From Microbacterium kyungheense (GTDB lineage Bacteria; Actinomycetota; Actinomycetes; Actinomycetales; Microbacteriaceae): DNA of 64,000 nucleotides. A program made the position numbers and the translations under genes. The DNA lies in contig NZ_VFPE01000002.1 of assembly GCF_006783905.1 (NCBI RefSeq), forward strand, positions 992,001 through 1,056,000, in the 5' to 3' direction. Shown in pieces: positions 41,453 to 49,931 of the stretch. How positions within the stretch are numbered: the stretch's first letter is position 1; every line of letters starts with the position of its first letter. Below the pieces are notes generated by a model. The model was not told where the DNA came from and ran no database searches. It worked only from the letters and a program-made list of their open reading frames with translations.

Positions 41453-41542
41453 ACGGGATGGTCCGCTGCGGAAACGGCGCCTCGCGACACTGAGGGGACC
41501 CGACGCTATCCTGCGTCCCCCGCAGAGAGGTTCTCCACCGAG

Positions 41543-42811
41543 ATGGATCAAGGCAACACCGCATTCATGCTCATAGCGGCTGCGCTCGTCCTGTTGATGA
41601 CGCCCGGTCTCGCATTCTTCTACGGCGGCCTGGTGAAGGCCAAGAGCGTCATCAGCATGATGATGCTCAGCTTCGGCGCCCTCGGCCTCATCGGCGTGCT
41701 GTGGGTCATCTACGGCTACGCGATCGCGTTCCCCGGCTCTGAGGGCCTCGTGCCGCCGTGGTCGATCGACTGGTCGGCGATCGGCCTGACGAGCCTGCTG
41801 GAGGTTCCGGAGGGCGCCGCCTACCCGCCGCTGGCCTTCGTCGCGTTCCAGGCGACCTTCGCCATCCTCACCGTCGCACTCGTGTCGGGCGCCATCGCCG
41901 ACCGCGCGAAGTTCGGCTCGTGGATGATCTTCGCCGCGATCTGGGCGACGATCGTCTACTTCCCGGTCGCGAGCTGGGTGTTCAACTTCGGCCTGGCCGA
42001 GGACGGCAGCTTCGCGTACGGCGGCTGGATCACGTACGGCATGCAGGAGTGGTTCGGCGTCGGCGCGATCGACTTCGCCGGCGGCACCGCGGTGCACATC
42101 AACGCGGGTGCGGCCGCCCTCGCCCTCGCGCTCGTCCTCGGCAAGCGCCTCGGCTTCCAGAAGGGCGTGCACGTCCCGCACAACCCGCCGTTCGTGCTGC
42201 TGGGCGCGGGTCTCCTGTGGTTCGGCTGGTTCGGCTTCAACGCGGGCTCCGAGCTCGCCGCCGACGGCACCGCAGCCGTGGCCTTCGTCAACACGATCGC
42301 CGCCCCCGCCGCCGCCCTGCTGGCGTGGCTGCTCGTCGAGAAGATCAAGGACGGCAAGCCGACCTCGGTCGGCGCCGCCTCGGGCGCCGTCGCCGGTCTC
42401 GTCGCGATCACCCCGGCCTGTGCCGCGCTGACCCCGATCTGGGCGATCGTGCTCGGCCTGGTGGCCGGTGCCGTCTGCGCGCTGGCGATCGAGCTCAAGT
42501 ACAAGTGGGGCTTCGACGACTCGCTCGACGTGGTGGGCATCCACCTCGTCGGCGGCCTGCTGGGCACGCTGTACCTCGGCTTCTTCGCGAACAACACGGG
42601 CCTCATCTACAGCGGTGACCTGACGCAGCTCATGGTGCAGGCGATCGCCGCCATCGCGGTGCTGGTCTACTCGTTCGTGCTCGCCTACGCCATCGGCTGG
42701 GGCATCGAGAAGACGATCGGCTTCCGCGTGAAGAACGAGGACGAGGTCGCCGGGATCGACACGGTCGTGCATGGCGAGGAGGGCTACGTCCTCGAGGGCG
42801 CTCGCGTCTGA
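41543..42811 (+). CDS. amt: Ammonium transporter (Amt family)
   Basis: A 422-residue integral membrane channel with about 11 membrane helices. N-terminal AFMLIAAALVLLMTPGLAFF and YGGLVKAKSVISMMMLSF are family signatures. The twin pore histidines lie in FAGGTAVHINAGAAAL and VVGIHLVGGLLGTLYLG. The C-terminal cytoplasmic tail ends GEEGYVLEGARV. Amt proteins take up ammonium; a neighbouring glnB/glnK gene is often seen but is absent here, where the next gene is unrelated. Expression is likely GlnR-controlled, judging by the box upstream. The gene is closed by a strong terminator. Confidence 0.96.
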   Translation: MDQGNTAFMLIAAALVLLMTPGLAFFYGGLVKAKSVISMMMLSFGALGLIGVLWVIYGYAIAFPGSEGLVPPWSIDWSAIGLTSLLEVPEGAAYPPLAFVAFQATFAILTVALVSGAIADRAKFGSWMIFAAIWATIVYFPVASWVFNFGLAEDGSFAYGGWITYGMQEWFGVGAIDFAGGTAVHINAGAAALALALVLGKRLGFQKGVHVPHNPPFVLLGAGLLWFGWFGFNAGSELAADGTAAVAFVNTIAAPAAALLAWLLVEKIKDGKPTSVGAASGAVAGLVAITPACAALTPIWAIVLGLVAGAVCALAIELKYKWGFDDSLDVVGIHLVGGLLGTLYLGFFANNTGLIYSGDLTQLMVQAIAAIAVLVYSFVLAYAIGWGIEKTIGFRVKNEDEVAGIDTVVHGEEGYVLEGARV

Positions 42812-42828
42812 TCCGTCCCGTACCGACC

Positions 42829-42871
42829 CCGAAGGGGCGTCGCGGTTCCCCCCGCCGCGACGCCCCTTCGG
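42829..42871 (+). terminator. Strong terminator after amt
   Basis: A perfect 17-bp stem (42829-42845 with 42855-42871) with a 9-base loop, 17 bases past the amt stop. Confidence 0.85.
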
Positions 42872-42927
42872 CGTTCCCGCGCCGCAGCCGGGGGGAGGAT
42901 GCTGCAGACGCCCGTTATCGTGATGCC

Positions 42928-43461
42928 GTGGCCCGCGGCATCCTCTCGTCCCTCCTGAACGTCCTCCTTCCGTCCCGTCGGCCGTCGAGGCGCACGACGA
43001 CCGCGACGGTCACCGGTGAGGCCGGTCCCGGCCGCTACGGCGCCACCGCGACACGCGAGATCGCTCCGCCCCGCAGCTCGGCGCTGCGTATCACCTACAA
43101 GCCCGTCCACGACGCGGACCCCGACGCCGGCGAGATCGTCTGGACCTGGGTGCCGTACGCGGAGCGCGACGGCCGCGGCAAGGACCGGCCCGTGCTGGTC
43201 ATCGGGCGGCGCGACGCCGACACCGTGTACGCCGTCAAGCTCACGAGCAAGGCGCACGACGGACAGCGGGACTTCCTCCCGATCGGGTCCGGGGCGTGGG
43301 ACTCGCAGGGGCGGCCGTCGTGGGTCGACATCGACCAGTTCTACCTCGTGCACCGCTCCGGCATGCGACGCGAGGCCGCCGCGCTCGACCTGGAGCGCTT
43401 CGTGCGCGTCGCGGACGCGCTGCATCGCCGCTACGGCTGGGCCGTGGGGGAGCCGCGCTAG
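42928..43461 (+). CDS. PemK/MazF-like protein without a partner antitoxin
   Basis: A 177-residue protein. The first 50 residues are a basic, Ser/Thr/Arg-rich extension (ILSSLLNVLLPSRRPSRR). A MazF/PemK-like barrel follows: GEIVWTWVPYAERDG, GRGKDRPVLVIGRRDADTVY, VKLTSKAHDG and WVDIDQFYLVHRSGM. Classical MazF toxins are about 110 residues and cut RNA; no antitoxin gene lies on either side here, so toxin activity is uncertain. GTG at 42928 follows TATCGT by six bases, suggesting a leaderless mRNA. The actinobacterial orphan form with this extension is widespread but not characterised to my knowledge. Confidence 0.75.
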   Translation: MARGILSSLLNVLLPSRRPSRRTTTATVTGEAGPGRYGATATREIAPPRSSALRITYKPVHDADPDAGEIVWTWVPYAERDGRGKDRPVLVIGRRDADTVYAVKLTSKAHDGQRDFLPIGSGAWDSQGRPSWVDIDQFYLVHRSGMRREAAALDLERFVRVADALHRRYGWAVGEPR

Positions 43462-43498
43462 GCTGAGCCCGCCCGGTCCGCCGTCGGCCGCGCTCGCC

Positions 43499-43948
43499 TC
43501 AGTCCGAGGGCAGGATGCCGCGATCCCAGCGCGCCTCCGCGCTCACCGAGGGCGCGGTGGACGCGTCGTAGCAGCGCACCCACTGGGGCGTGACCACGAT
43601 CAGGGCGATTGCCTCGTCGTGCACGCGTGATCCCGGCGCGTGACGGAGGAACTCCTCGCCCAGCGCGTCGCGTCGGTCGAGAGGCGCGAGCGCCGCGGTC
43701 CCCTCGATCTGCAGTGTGACGTCCCCCGAGGTGCCGACCACCAGCGCGATCGCCGGCTGGACGCGGAGGTTCGCGACCTTGCGGGAGGAGGCGAAGGCGT
43801 TGAAGAGGATAGACCCGTCGTCGAGTGCCACGAGCCCGACCAGGGCGGCTTCGGGCGAGCCATCGGGGGAGACCGTCGCCACGACGCCGCGGCCATGGTC
43901 ACGCAGGAACGCCACGACGGACGCCCGCTCGTGGGGATCGAGCACCAT
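43499..43948 (-). CDS. Pyridoxamine 5'-phosphate oxidase-fold protein
   Basis: A 149-residue protein with the split-barrel flavin-binding fold: HERASVVAFLRDHGRGVVATV, DGSPEAALVGLVALDDGSILFN, ASSRKVANLRVQPAIALVV and a C-terminal TPQWVRCYDAS. It may bind FMN, F420 or haem; the cofactor cannot be told from sequence. The ATG at 43948 is chosen because TATCGT stands seven bases before it; the upstream GTG at 43957 would overlap that element. It lies downstream of a tRNA-Val gene but is separated from it by a terminator. Convergent with the PemK-like gene. Confidence 0.75.
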   Translation of the reverse strand: MVLDPHERASVVAFLRDHGRGVVATVSPDGSPEAALVGLVALDDGSILFNAFASSRKVANLRVQPAIALVVGTSGDVTLQIEGTAALAPLDRRDALGEEFLRHAPGSRVHDEAIALIVVTPQWVRCYDASTAPSVSAEARWDRGILPSD

Positions 43949-43977
43949 GGACAGCACGATACAGCCCGGAGAACAGC

Positions 43978-44005
43978 GAAAACCCCCGGCGAACCGCGGG
44001 TTTTC
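43978..44005 (-). terminator. Terminator of tRNA-Val(CAC)
   Basis: On the minus strand GAAAACCC-CGG and its inverse form an 11-pair stem with one mismatch, a 4-base loop and a run of T residues, a few bases past the tRNA 3' end. Confidence 0.75.
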
Positions 44006-44008
44006 TCA

Positions 44009-44084
44009 TGGTGGGCGATACCAGACTCGAACTGATGACCTCTTCCGTGTGAAGGAAGCGCGCTACCAACTGCGCCAATCGCCC
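44009..44084 (-). tRNA. tRNA-Val, anticodon CAC
   Basis: The minus strand folds into a full cloverleaf: acceptor GGGCGAT/ATCGCCC, anticodon stem CTTCC/GGAAG, anticodon loop TTCACAC (CAC, reads GUG) and a normal GTTCGAG T-loop. The 3' CCA is encoded (44011-44009), unlike in the three tRNAs on the other strand. Confidence 0.95.
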
Positions 44085-44123
44085 GTGCCCCCGAGGGGGA
44101 CGAGTAACGATAGTACCGGATGC

Positions 44124-44137
44124 CGAGGCATGCCTCG
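44124..44137. promoter_or_regulatory. Palindrome in the tRNA-Val promoter region
   Basis: CGAGGCATGCCTCG is a perfect 14-bp palindrome, lying just upstream of TACTAT (minus strand, 44115-44110), a possible -10 for the tRNA-Val(CAC) gene. The role is unknown. Confidence 0.35.
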
Positions 44138-44175
44138 AACCACAACGGTGTGACACGCGCGGGGTGCATCTGGTT

Positions 44176-44203
44176 TTGCATGCGGCCGAGCATCGGCTAA
44201 AGT
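44176..44203 (+). promoter_or_regulatory. Promoter of the tRNA-Gly-Cys-Val cluster
   Basis: TTGCAT (44176-44181) and TAAAGT (44198-44203) are 16 bases apart, the best -35/-10 pair near these genes. The predicted start is about 32 bases before tRNA-Gly. Confidence 0.6.
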
Positions 44204-44241
44204 CTTACAAGTGCCCGGCGCGAGAGCGAAGGGAACGAAAT

Positions 44242-44314
44242 GCGGATGTAGCGCAGTTGGTAGCGCATCACCTTGCCAAGGTGAGGGTCGCGAGTTCGAG
44301 TCTCGTCATCCGCT
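44242..44314 (+). tRNA. tRNA-Gly, anticodon GCC
   Basis: Cloverleaf with acceptor GCGGATG/CATCCGC, anticodon stem TCACC/GGTGA, loop TTGCCAA (GCC, reads GGC/GGU) and T-loop GTTCGAGTC. Discriminator U; CCA is not encoded. Confidence 0.95.
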
Positions 44315-44367
44315 CAAGTGCAGGGGTCTCCTCCAGGGACCACAGCACGTGGGGTCAAACCACACGC

Positions 44368-44438
44368 GGTGGCGTGGCCGAGCGGCTAGGCACCGGCCTG
44401 CAAAGCCGTTTACACGGGTTCGAATCCCGTCGCCACCT
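44368..44438 (+). tRNA. tRNA-Cys, anticodon GCA
   Basis: Cloverleaf with acceptor GGTGGCG/CGCCACC, anticodon loop CTGCAAA (GCA, reads UGC/UGU), and T-arm CGGGTTCGAATCCCG. Discriminator U, as expected for tRNA-Cys; CCA is not encoded. Confidence 0.95.
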
Positions 44439-44464
44439 CGCCGACAACTTAACAGCCTCTTTAG

Positions 44465-44536
44465 GCGCGATTGGCGCAGCGGTAGCGCGCTTCCCTGACA
44501 CGGAAGAGGTCACTGGTTCGATCCCAGTATCGCGCA
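44465..44536 (+). tRNA. tRNA-Val, anticodon GAC
   Basis: Cloverleaf with acceptor GCGCGAT/ATCGCGC, anticodon stem CTTCC/GGAAG, loop CTGACAC (GAC, reads GUC/GUU). Very similar in its D and anticodon arms to the tRNA-Val(CAC) on the opposite strand. CCA is not encoded. Confidence 0.95.
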
Positions 44537-44541
44537 CGACG

Positions 44542-44568
44542 AAACCCTCGGTTCTCCGAGGGTTTTTT
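44542..44568 (+). terminator. Terminator of the tRNA cluster
   Basis: AAACCCTCGG (44542-44551) pairs with CCGAGGGTTT (44556-44565) around TTCT, running into six T residues. A textbook intrinsic terminator. Confidence 0.9.
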
Positions 44569-44579
44569 GTTGCCCGGAA

Positions 44580-44792
44580 TCAGCGCACGTGCTCAGCCGG
44601 GTAGACGTCCCGGATGGACTCCCGGAAGAACCGCCCCGCACTGTCGGCCGACAGGAGTGCCCGGTGCACGGACGGCGGCACCGCGAAGTAGCGGTACACC
44701 TCGCCGGAGGTGAATTCGAGCTCGAGCACGGCCACGTCGGCGTCATACCCCGCCGACGTGATCGCCGTGGAGTCGAGCCGGTGTCGTCGCAC
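44580..44792 (-). CDS. KTSC domain-containing small protein
   Basis: A 70-residue protein. It matches the KTSC pattern: DSTAITSAGYDADVAVLELEF, then GEVYRYFAVPPSVHRALLSA, then SAGRFFRESIRDVY. The domain is a small beta-rich fold found alone or fused to lysyl-tRNA synthetase; its function is not established. GTG at 44792 follows TAGCCT (44804-44799) by six bases, so the mRNA is probably leaderless. It is convergent with the tRNA cluster terminator and divergent from thrS. Confidence 0.8.
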   Translation of the reverse strand: MRRHRLDSTAITSAGYDADVAVLELEFTSGEVYRYFAVPPSVHRALLSADSAGRFFRESIRDVYPAEHVR

Positions 44793-44828
44793 GGCTTCAG
44801 GCTAAGCGGCCCGGGCCTGGTCACTGGG

Positions 44829-44834
44829 TAGAAT
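44829..44834 (+). promoter_or_regulatory. -10 element upstream of thrS leader ORF
   Basis: TAGAAT, the best -10 match before thrS. The expected transcription start coincides with the GTG at 44841. Confidence 0.5.
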
Positions 44835-44840
44835 CGTCGC

Positions 44841-44906
44841 GTGGAACTCGTCCGGTCGCTCGCTGCGGCGGCATATCAGGCCGTCACGCGAACGCTCGGC
44901 GCCTGA
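44841..44906 (+). CDS. Possible 21-residue leader peptide of thrS
   Basis: GTG to TGA encodes MELVRSLAAAAYQAVTRTLGA. It begins exactly where transcription should start after TAGAAT, so it would be translated from the mRNA 5' end. Two Thr codons (ACG, ACG) lie close together near the end (VTRTLG), and a GC hairpin follows, then the thrS ribosome site. The arrangement resembles an attenuator, but two Thr codons are few. It could also be an unrelated small protein or chance. Confidence 0.35.
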   Translation: MELVRSLAAAAYQAVTRTLGA

Positions 44907-44913
44907 GCGGGCG

Positions 44914-44930
44914 GGGCGCGGCGTGCGCCC
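44914..44930 (+). promoter_or_regulatory. Hairpin between leader ORF and thrS
   Basis: GGGCGC (44914-44919) pairs with GCGCCC (44925-44930) around a 5-base loop, beginning eight bases after the leader stop codon. Confidence 0.4.
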
Positions 44931-44974
44931 GAAGCTGAGTAGCCTTGATCCGAGCCATTCCCAGGAGAGTTTCC

Positions 44975-46969
44975 GTGACTGACGCTGTGCCTTATCCCGC
45001 TGACGGCTTCGCCCTGTTCCCCGACCGATCCGTGGTCGCGCTGAGGGTGAACGGCGAACTGAAAGACCTCGCGACGGTGGTGACCGAGACGGATGCCGTC
45101 GAGCCGGTCACCATCGACAGCCCGGATGGCCTCGCCATCCTCCGCCACTCGACCGCGCACGTCCTCGCGCAGGCCGTCCAGCGGATCAACCCGCAGGCGA
45201 ACCTCGGCATCGGCCCGCCGATCACCGACGGGTTCTACTACGACTTCGGCGTGGAGCATCCCTTCACCCCCGAGGATCTGAAGGCCATCGACAAAGAGAT
45301 GCAGCGCATCGTCCGCGAGGGCCAGCGCTTCGTCCGCCGTGTCGTGACCGACGAAGAGGCCCGGGCCGAACTCGTGGACGAGCCGTTCAAGCTGGAGCTC
45401 ATCGGCCTCAAGGGCGGCGGCGCCGAGAAGACCGAGGGCGCCTCGGTCGAGGTCGGCGCCGGCGAGCTGACCATCTACGACAACGTGGACCGCGACGGTC
45501 AGACCGTGTGGAAGGACCTCTGCCGCGGCCCGCACCTGCCGAACACCCGCCTGATCGGCAACGGCTGGGCGCTGCAGCGCGTCGCCGGCGCCTACTGGCG
45601 CGGGAGTGAGAAGAACCCTCAGCTGCAGCGCATCTACGGCACCGCATGGCCCACGAAGGACGAGCTGCGCGCGTATCAGACCCGCCTCGAAGAGGCGGCC
45701 AAGCGCGACCACCGCAAGCTCGGCAAGGACCTCGACCTGTTCTCGTTCCCCGACGAGATCGGCTCGGGCCTGTCGGTGTGGCATCCCAAGGGCGGCATCG
45801 TCCGCGGCGAGATGGAGCAGCACGCGCGCCGTCGTCACATCGCCGGCGGCTACACCTACGTGTACACCCCGCACATCTCGAAGCAGGACCTGTTCCTCAC
45901 CTCGAACCACCTCGTCACCTACAAGGAGGGCATGTTCCCGCCCATCGTGATGGACGAGGAGCGCGACGAGAACGGCGAGATCACCAAGCAGGGCCAGGAC
46001 TACTACCTGAAGCCCATGAACTGCCCGATGCACATCCTGATCTACAAGGAGCGCGCACGCAGCTACCGCGATCTGCCGATGCGCCTGGCCGAGAACGGCA
46101 CGGTCTACCGCAACGAGCTCTCGGGTGCCCTGCACGGCCTCACCCGCGTCCGCGGGTTCACCCAGGACGACTCGCACCTGTTCGTGACTCCGGAGCAGCT
46201 CGAGGGCGAGGCGACCCGCGTGCTCGAGTTCGTCATCTCGATGCTGCGCGACTTCGGCCTCGACGACTTCGAGCTCGAGCTGTCGATGCGCGACGACGAG
46301 AAGGACAAGTGGATCGGCTCGGACGAGTTCTGGGAGTACTCGACGAATGCGCTCCGCAACGTCGCCGTCGCCAGTGGGCTGAAGCTGACCGAGGTGCCGG
46401 GCGAGGCCGCCTTCTACGGGCCGAAGATCGACCTCAAGACCCGTGACGCCATCGGCCGCACCTGGCAGCTGTCCACGGTCCAGGTCGACCCGAACCTGCC
46501 GGAGCGGTTCGAGCTGGAGTACACCGACCGGGACGGCCAGAAAAAGCGCCCGATCATGATCCACCGCGCCCTGTTCGGCTCGATCGAGCGGTTCTTCGCG
46601 ATCCTGCTGGAGCACTATGCGGGCGCGTTCCCGGTGTGGCTGTCGCCGGTGCAGGTGGTCGGCATACCCGTCGCCGAGGAGTTCGCCGACTACCTCGGCG
46701 AGGTCGTCGACCTGCTCAAGGCCGAGGGCGTGCGCGCCGAGCTCGACCACTCCGACGACCGCATGCAGAAGAAGATCCGCACGCACACCACCCAGAAGGT
46801 GCCGCTGCAGCTGATCGCGGGTGCCCAGGACCAGGCGGCCGGCACGGTCTCGTTCCGCTTCCGTGACGGCTCGCAGGAGAACGGCGTGCCGATCGCGGAC
46901 GCCGTGCGCCGCGTGCGCGAGGCGATCGCGTCGCACGCGCTGGTGAACACCGCGGAGGACTTCGCGTGA
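44975..46969 (+). CDS. thrS: Threonine-tRNA ligase
   Basis: A 664-residue class II synthetase that charges tRNA-Thr and edits Ser-tRNA-Thr. Domains: TGS (about 1-65), editing domain with [12 protein letters not shown] and a later [12 protein letters not shown], catalytic domain with motif 1 region ([13 protein letters not shown]), zinc ligand Cys350 in [13 protein letters not shown], motif 2 ([20 protein letters not shown]) and motif 3 ([20 protein letters not shown]), and the C-terminal anticodon-binding domain ([20 protein letters not shown]). GTG at 44975 has AGGAGAG five bases upstream. The stop overlaps the HIT gene by four bases. Confidence 0.97.
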   Translation: MTDAVPYPADGFALFPDRSVVALRVNGELKDLATVVTETDAVEPVTIDSPDGLAILRHSTAHVLAQAVQRINPQANLGIGPPITDGFYYDFGVEHPFTPEDLKAIDKEMQRIVREGQRFVRRVVTDEEARAELVDEPFKLELIGLKGGGAEKTEGASVEVGAGELTIYDNVDRDGQTVWKDLCRGPHLPNTRLIGNGWALQRVAGAYWRGSEKNPQLQRIYGTAWPTKDELRAYQTRLEEAAKRDHRKLGKDLDLFSFPDEIGSGLSVWHPKGGIVRGEMEQHARRRHIAGGYTYVYTPHISKQDLFLTSNHLVTYKEGMFPPIVMDEERDENGEITKQGQDYYLKPMNCPMHILIYKERARSYRDLPMRLAENGTVYRNELSGALHGLTRVRGFTQDDSHLFVTPEQLEGEATRVLEFVISMLRDFGLDDFELELSMRDDEKDKWIGSDEFWEYSTNALRNVAVASGLKLTEVPGEAAFYGPKIDLKTRDAIGRTWQLSTVQVDPNLPERFELEYTDRDGQKKRPIMIHRALFGSIERFFAILLEHYAGAFPVWLSPVQVVGIPVAEEFADYLGEVVDLLKAEGVRAELDHSDDRMQKKIRTHTTQKVPLQLIAGAQDQAAGTVSFRFRDGSQENGVPIADAVRRVREAIASHALVNTAEDFA

Positions 46970-47547
46970 ACGACGACGGGGCCGGGTCGGGCGCTCCCGA
47001 AGGGGATGCCGCCGACTCGGCCCTCGTCGACGCCGCGACGTTCGCCGGAGTCCCGGACGAGTTCCAGCGCCTGTGGACGCCGCACCGCATGGCGTACATC
47101 CAGGCCGGCCCCGAGGTGCTGCGCAAGGAGTGCCCGTTCTGCGAGGCTCCGCGCAAGTCGGACGAGGACGGACTCATCGTCTTCCGCGGACGCACCGCGT
47201 ACGCGTTGCTGAACCTGTTCCCGTACAACTCCGGGCACCTGCTGGTGTGCCCCTACCGGCACATCGCGACGTACGACCAGGCGACCGACGAAGAGGTCGC
47301 CGAGATCGGCGCGCTCACCCAGCAGGGCATGCGCGTGCTGCGTCAGGTGTCGCGCTGCGACGGGTTCAACATCGGCATGAACCAGGGCCATGTGGCGGGC
47401 GCGGGCGTCGATGAGCACCTGCACCAGCACATCGTGCCGCGGTGGGCGTCCGACGCGAACTTCTTCCCGATCATCGCCAAGACGAAGGCGCTGCCGCAGC
47501 TGCTCGGCGACGTGCGCCGCGCGATCGCCGACGCCTGGAACGTGTGA
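46966..47547 (+). CDS. HIT family hydrolase/phosphorylase
   Basis: A 193-residue HIT protein. The catalytic triad motif is His151-x-His153-x-His155 in [11 protein letters not shown], and CPFCE (56-60) with another Cys/His set suggests a bound metal. [18 protein letters not shown] is the HIT N-terminal strand pair. The Mycobacterium homologue (Rv2613c) is also directly behind thrS and is a diadenosine tetraphosphate phosphorylase, so Ap4A breakdown is the likely role, which would fit because synthetases make Ap4A as a by-product. Translation is coupled to thrS. Confidence 0.9.
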   Translation: MNDDGAGSGAPEGDAADSALVDAATFAGVPDEFQRLWTPHRMAYIQAGPEVLRKECPFCEAPRKSDEDGLIVFRGRTAYALLNLFPYNSGHLLVCPYRHIATYDQATDEEVAEIGALTQQGMRVLRQVSRCDGFNIGMNQGHVAGAGVDEHLHQHIVPRWASDANFFPIIAKTKALPQLLGDVRRAIADAWNV

Positions 47548-47550
47548 GCG

Positions 47551-47593
47551 TGTGAGAAGGGGATGCCGCAGGCCGCGGCATCCCCTTCTCACA
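47551..47593. terminator. Bidirectional terminator between HIT gene and pdxY
   Basis: A perfect 19-bp stem (47551-47569 with 47575-47593) with a 5-base loop, between two convergent genes. Confidence 0.85.
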
Positions 47594-47598
47594 TCCCG

Positions 47599-48450
47599 TC
47601 AGCGCACCTGCTCGACGGTGAACTGCAGGCGCGGGTTCGCGTAGGCGTCCTGCGACTCGATGAGCTGCAGCTCGCGCTCGCCCGAGGCGTGCGTGCGCTC
47701 GAGCAGGTCGAAGACGCTCGACGTCGTGCGCGCCAGCGCGTCCGCGGCGTCGCCGGTGCGGCGGTAGTGCGCGGTGAACAGCGCGGCGGTGACATCGCCC
47801 GAGCCGTTCGCCTTCATCGGGATGTGCGGGGTCTGCACGATCCACGCGCCGTCGTCGGTGACCGCGAGCATCTCGATCGTGCCCTCCGGGCGGTCGGGCC
47901 GCTCGACGCTCGTGACGAGCACCGTGCGCGGGCCCATCCCGCGGGCGAGGTCGGCGGAGGCGAGCGTGGACTCGAGGTCGGCGGGCTCGGTCTGGGTGAG
48001 GAACCCCAGCTCGAACTGGTTGGGCGTGATGATGTCGGCGGCCGGAACCACGCGGTCGCGCAGCAGCACCGGGATCGCCGGGGCGACGAAGCAGCCCGAC
48101 TTGGCGTTGCCCATGACGGGGTCGCACGCGTAGACGGCGTCGGGGTTCGCGGCCTTCACACGCGCCACCGCGTCGAGGATCACATCGGCGATGCCCTCAC
48201 CGCCCTGGTAGCCCGAGAGGATGACGTCGATCTGCGGGAACGCGCCGCGCTCCTCGATGCCGAGGATCACCTCGCGCACGTCGTCCGGGCTGATCATCGG
48301 GCCGCGCCATGCGCCGTACCCGGTGTGGTTCGAGAAGTTGACGGTGTACACCGGCATCACCTCGACGCCGATGCGCTGGAGCGGGAACACGGCTGCCGAG
48401 TTGCCGACGTGGCCGTAAGCGACCGCCGACTGGATCGAGAGGATCTTCAC
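47599..48450 (-). CDS. pdxY: Pyridoxal kinase
   Basis: A 283-residue ribokinase-fold enzyme that phosphorylates pyridoxal (salvage of vitamin B6). Start [25 protein letters not shown] is the PdxY/PdxK signature. Further motifs: [29 protein letters not shown], the ATP-site [12 protein letters not shown] region and the catalytic [10 protein letters not shown]. It lies eight bases after the end of the pdxR-type regulator on the same strand, and the de novo genes pdxS and pdxT are divergent from that regulator, so this block holds both routes to PLP. Confidence 0.95.
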   Translation of the reverse strand: MKILSIQSAVAYGHVGNSAAVFPLQRIGVEVMPVYTVNFSNHTGYGAWRGPMISPDDVREVILGIEERGAFPQIDVILSGYQGGEGIADVILDAVARVKAANPDAVYACDPVMGNAKSGCFVAPAIPVLLRDRVVPAADIITPNQFELGFLTQTEPADLESTLASADLARGMGPRTVLVTSVERPDRPEGTIEMLAVTDDGAWIVQTPHIPMKANGSGDVTAALFTAHYRRTGDAADALARTTSSVFDLLERTHASGERELQLIESQDAYANPRLQFTVEQVR

Positions 48451-48457
48451 CGGTCGA

Positions 48458-49798
48458 TCATCCCACTTCCCGCAGCCGGGCCCTGCCGCCGGCCGCGCCG
48501 ACCGCGGCGGCCAGATCCGCCGCGAGCTGGACGGCGTCGTCGTCGTCCAGGTCGTGCACGGTCAGCCGCAGCCGGTGCGAGGGCTCGTCGCCGGCGAGGA
48601 CGAACTCGTCGCCGGGGCGAGCCAGCCACCCGCGCCGCATGAGCTGCTCCGAGACGTCGCGTGCGGGCACCGGAAGCGGGATCCAGAGGTTCAGCCCGTC
48701 GCCGGCGTCGGCATCCAGCCCGTGCTCCCGCAGCAGCGAGACGAACGACGCGTTGCGCGCCGCATAGTGCGCGCCGGCGTCGGCGATCGACGCCGCGGTG
48801 GCGGCATCCGTCACGAGCGCGTGGGTGAGTCGCTGCAGAAGATGGCTGACCCACGTGGTGCCCGGGGTCAGTCGCATGGCGAGGCGCTCCGCGGTCTCGG
48901 GATCGGATGCCGTCACGGCCAGGCACATGTCGGGTCCGAGGAACTTCGACACCGACCGCACGAGCGCCCAGCGCCGGTGCTCGGGCGCGATCAGCGAATG
49001 GAACGGCTGCTGCGACAGCATCGAGAAGTGGTCGTCCTCGATCACGAGGACGTACGGGTGGGCGCGCAGGACCTCGCGGAGCTGTGCCGCCCGGGCGGCC
49101 GACAGGCTCGAGCCGGTCGGGTTCTGGGCCCGCGGCGTGTGGACGACGGCGCGCACGCCCTGCTCCAGTGCGACCCGCAGTCCTTCGACGGTCATGCCCT
49201 CGTCATCGACCGGGACCGGTACGGCGCGGTAACCGCCGATCCGCACCGTGTGGATGCTCGTGAGGAAGCACGGGTCCTCCAGAGCGACCGCGTCGTCGCG
49301 CGTCAGCGCCTGGGCGAGCAGGCGCTCGACCGCGTCGGCGGCGCCGCTGGTGATCGTGAGCCGGACGTCGCCCGCGGCGAGGTCTCCGGCCATCCACTCG
49401 AGGGCCCACTGCTCCAGGCCCGGATCGACGACAGGCTCGCCGTAGAGCACGGGTCGTCCGGCGATGCGCGCCAGGGCGGGCGCCAGATCGGGGATGAGGT
49501 CCGGATCGGGGTTTCCCGTCCCCACGTCCCGGAGCACGCTGTCGGCCGCGAAACCCTCCTGCGCGACGGGGGAGAGGTCGGCCACGCGCGTGCCGCCACG
49601 GCCGCGGGTGACGACGACGCCTGCCTGCGTCAGCTGGCGGTACGCGGCCACGACGGTGTTGCGGTTGACCCCGAGGTCGTCGGCGAGCGACCGCACCGGG
49701 GGCAGCGGGTCGCCGGCGCGCAGCTGCGAGCGCTCGATGAGGGCGCGCACGCTGTCGGCGATCTCGGTCGCGGATCTGCCGCGGATGTCGGAGGTCAT
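48458..49798 (-). CDS. pdxR: MocR/PdxR-type regulator (GntR HTH plus aminotransferase domain)
   Basis: A 446-residue regulator. The N-terminal GntR winged helix (about 8-75: [39 protein letters not shown]) is followed by a linker and a fold-type I aminotransferase-like domain. The PLP lysine lies in [16 protein letters not shown], with [14 protein letters not shown] and [12 protein letters not shown] around the cofactor site. PdxR proteins sense PLP and activate pdxS/pdxT when PLP is low. Its place between pdxY and the divergent pdxST genes strongly supports that role over other MocR functions. An operator candidate lies in the 133-base gap. Confidence 0.9.
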   Translation of the reverse strand: MTSDIRGRSATEIADSVRALIERSQLRAGDPLPPVRSLADDLGVNRNTVVAAYRQLTQAGVVVTRGRGGTRVADLSPVAQEGFAADSVLRDVGTGNPDPDLIPDLAPALARIAGRPVLYGEPVVDPGLEQWALEWMAGDLAAGDVRLTITSGAADAVERLLAQALTRDDAVALEDPCFLTSIHTVRIGGYRAVPVPVDDEGMTVEGLRVALEQGVRAVVHTPRAQNPTGSSLSAARAAQLREVLRAHPYVLVIEDDHFSMLSQQPFHSLIAPEHRRWALVRSVSKFLGPDMCLAVTASDPETAERLAMRLTPGTTWVSHLLQRLTHALVTDAATAASIADAGAHYAARNASFVSLLREHGLDADAGDGLNLWIPLPVPARDVSEQLMRRGWLARPGDEFVLAGDEPSHRLRLTVHDLDDDDAVQLAADLAAAVGAAGGRARLREVG

Positions 49799-49856
49799 GG
49801 CACCGTCCCTGCTCTTCGCCGGTCCGCCGATTGTAGGACGCAGACCATGCTATCTT

Positions 49857-49870
49857 TTGGCCTAGGTCAA
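49857..49870. promoter_or_regulatory. Operator candidate in the pdxR-pdxS gap
   Basis: TTGGCCTAGGTCAA is a 14-bp palindrome with one mismatched pair. ATTGT also occurs twice as a direct repeat (49830 and 49879) on either side. PdxR-type regulators bind in such divergent gaps, so this is a reasonable target. TACAAT on the minus strand (49835-49830) may be the pdxR -10. Confidence 0.45.
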
Positions 49871-49931
49871 TACCCGCCATTGTCCTCATCTGTCGCGCGC
49901 ACAGCCCGCGACCCGTCGAAGGAGAACCCTC

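Noticed and set aside
44242..44536. tRNA cluster as an integration site for a mobile element
   Set aside because: No integrase gene, no direct repeat of a tRNA 3' end, and no change in gene character on either side.
44793..44974. T-box riboswitch upstream of thrS
   Set aside because: No T-box sequence, specifier stem or long leader could be found in the short gap.
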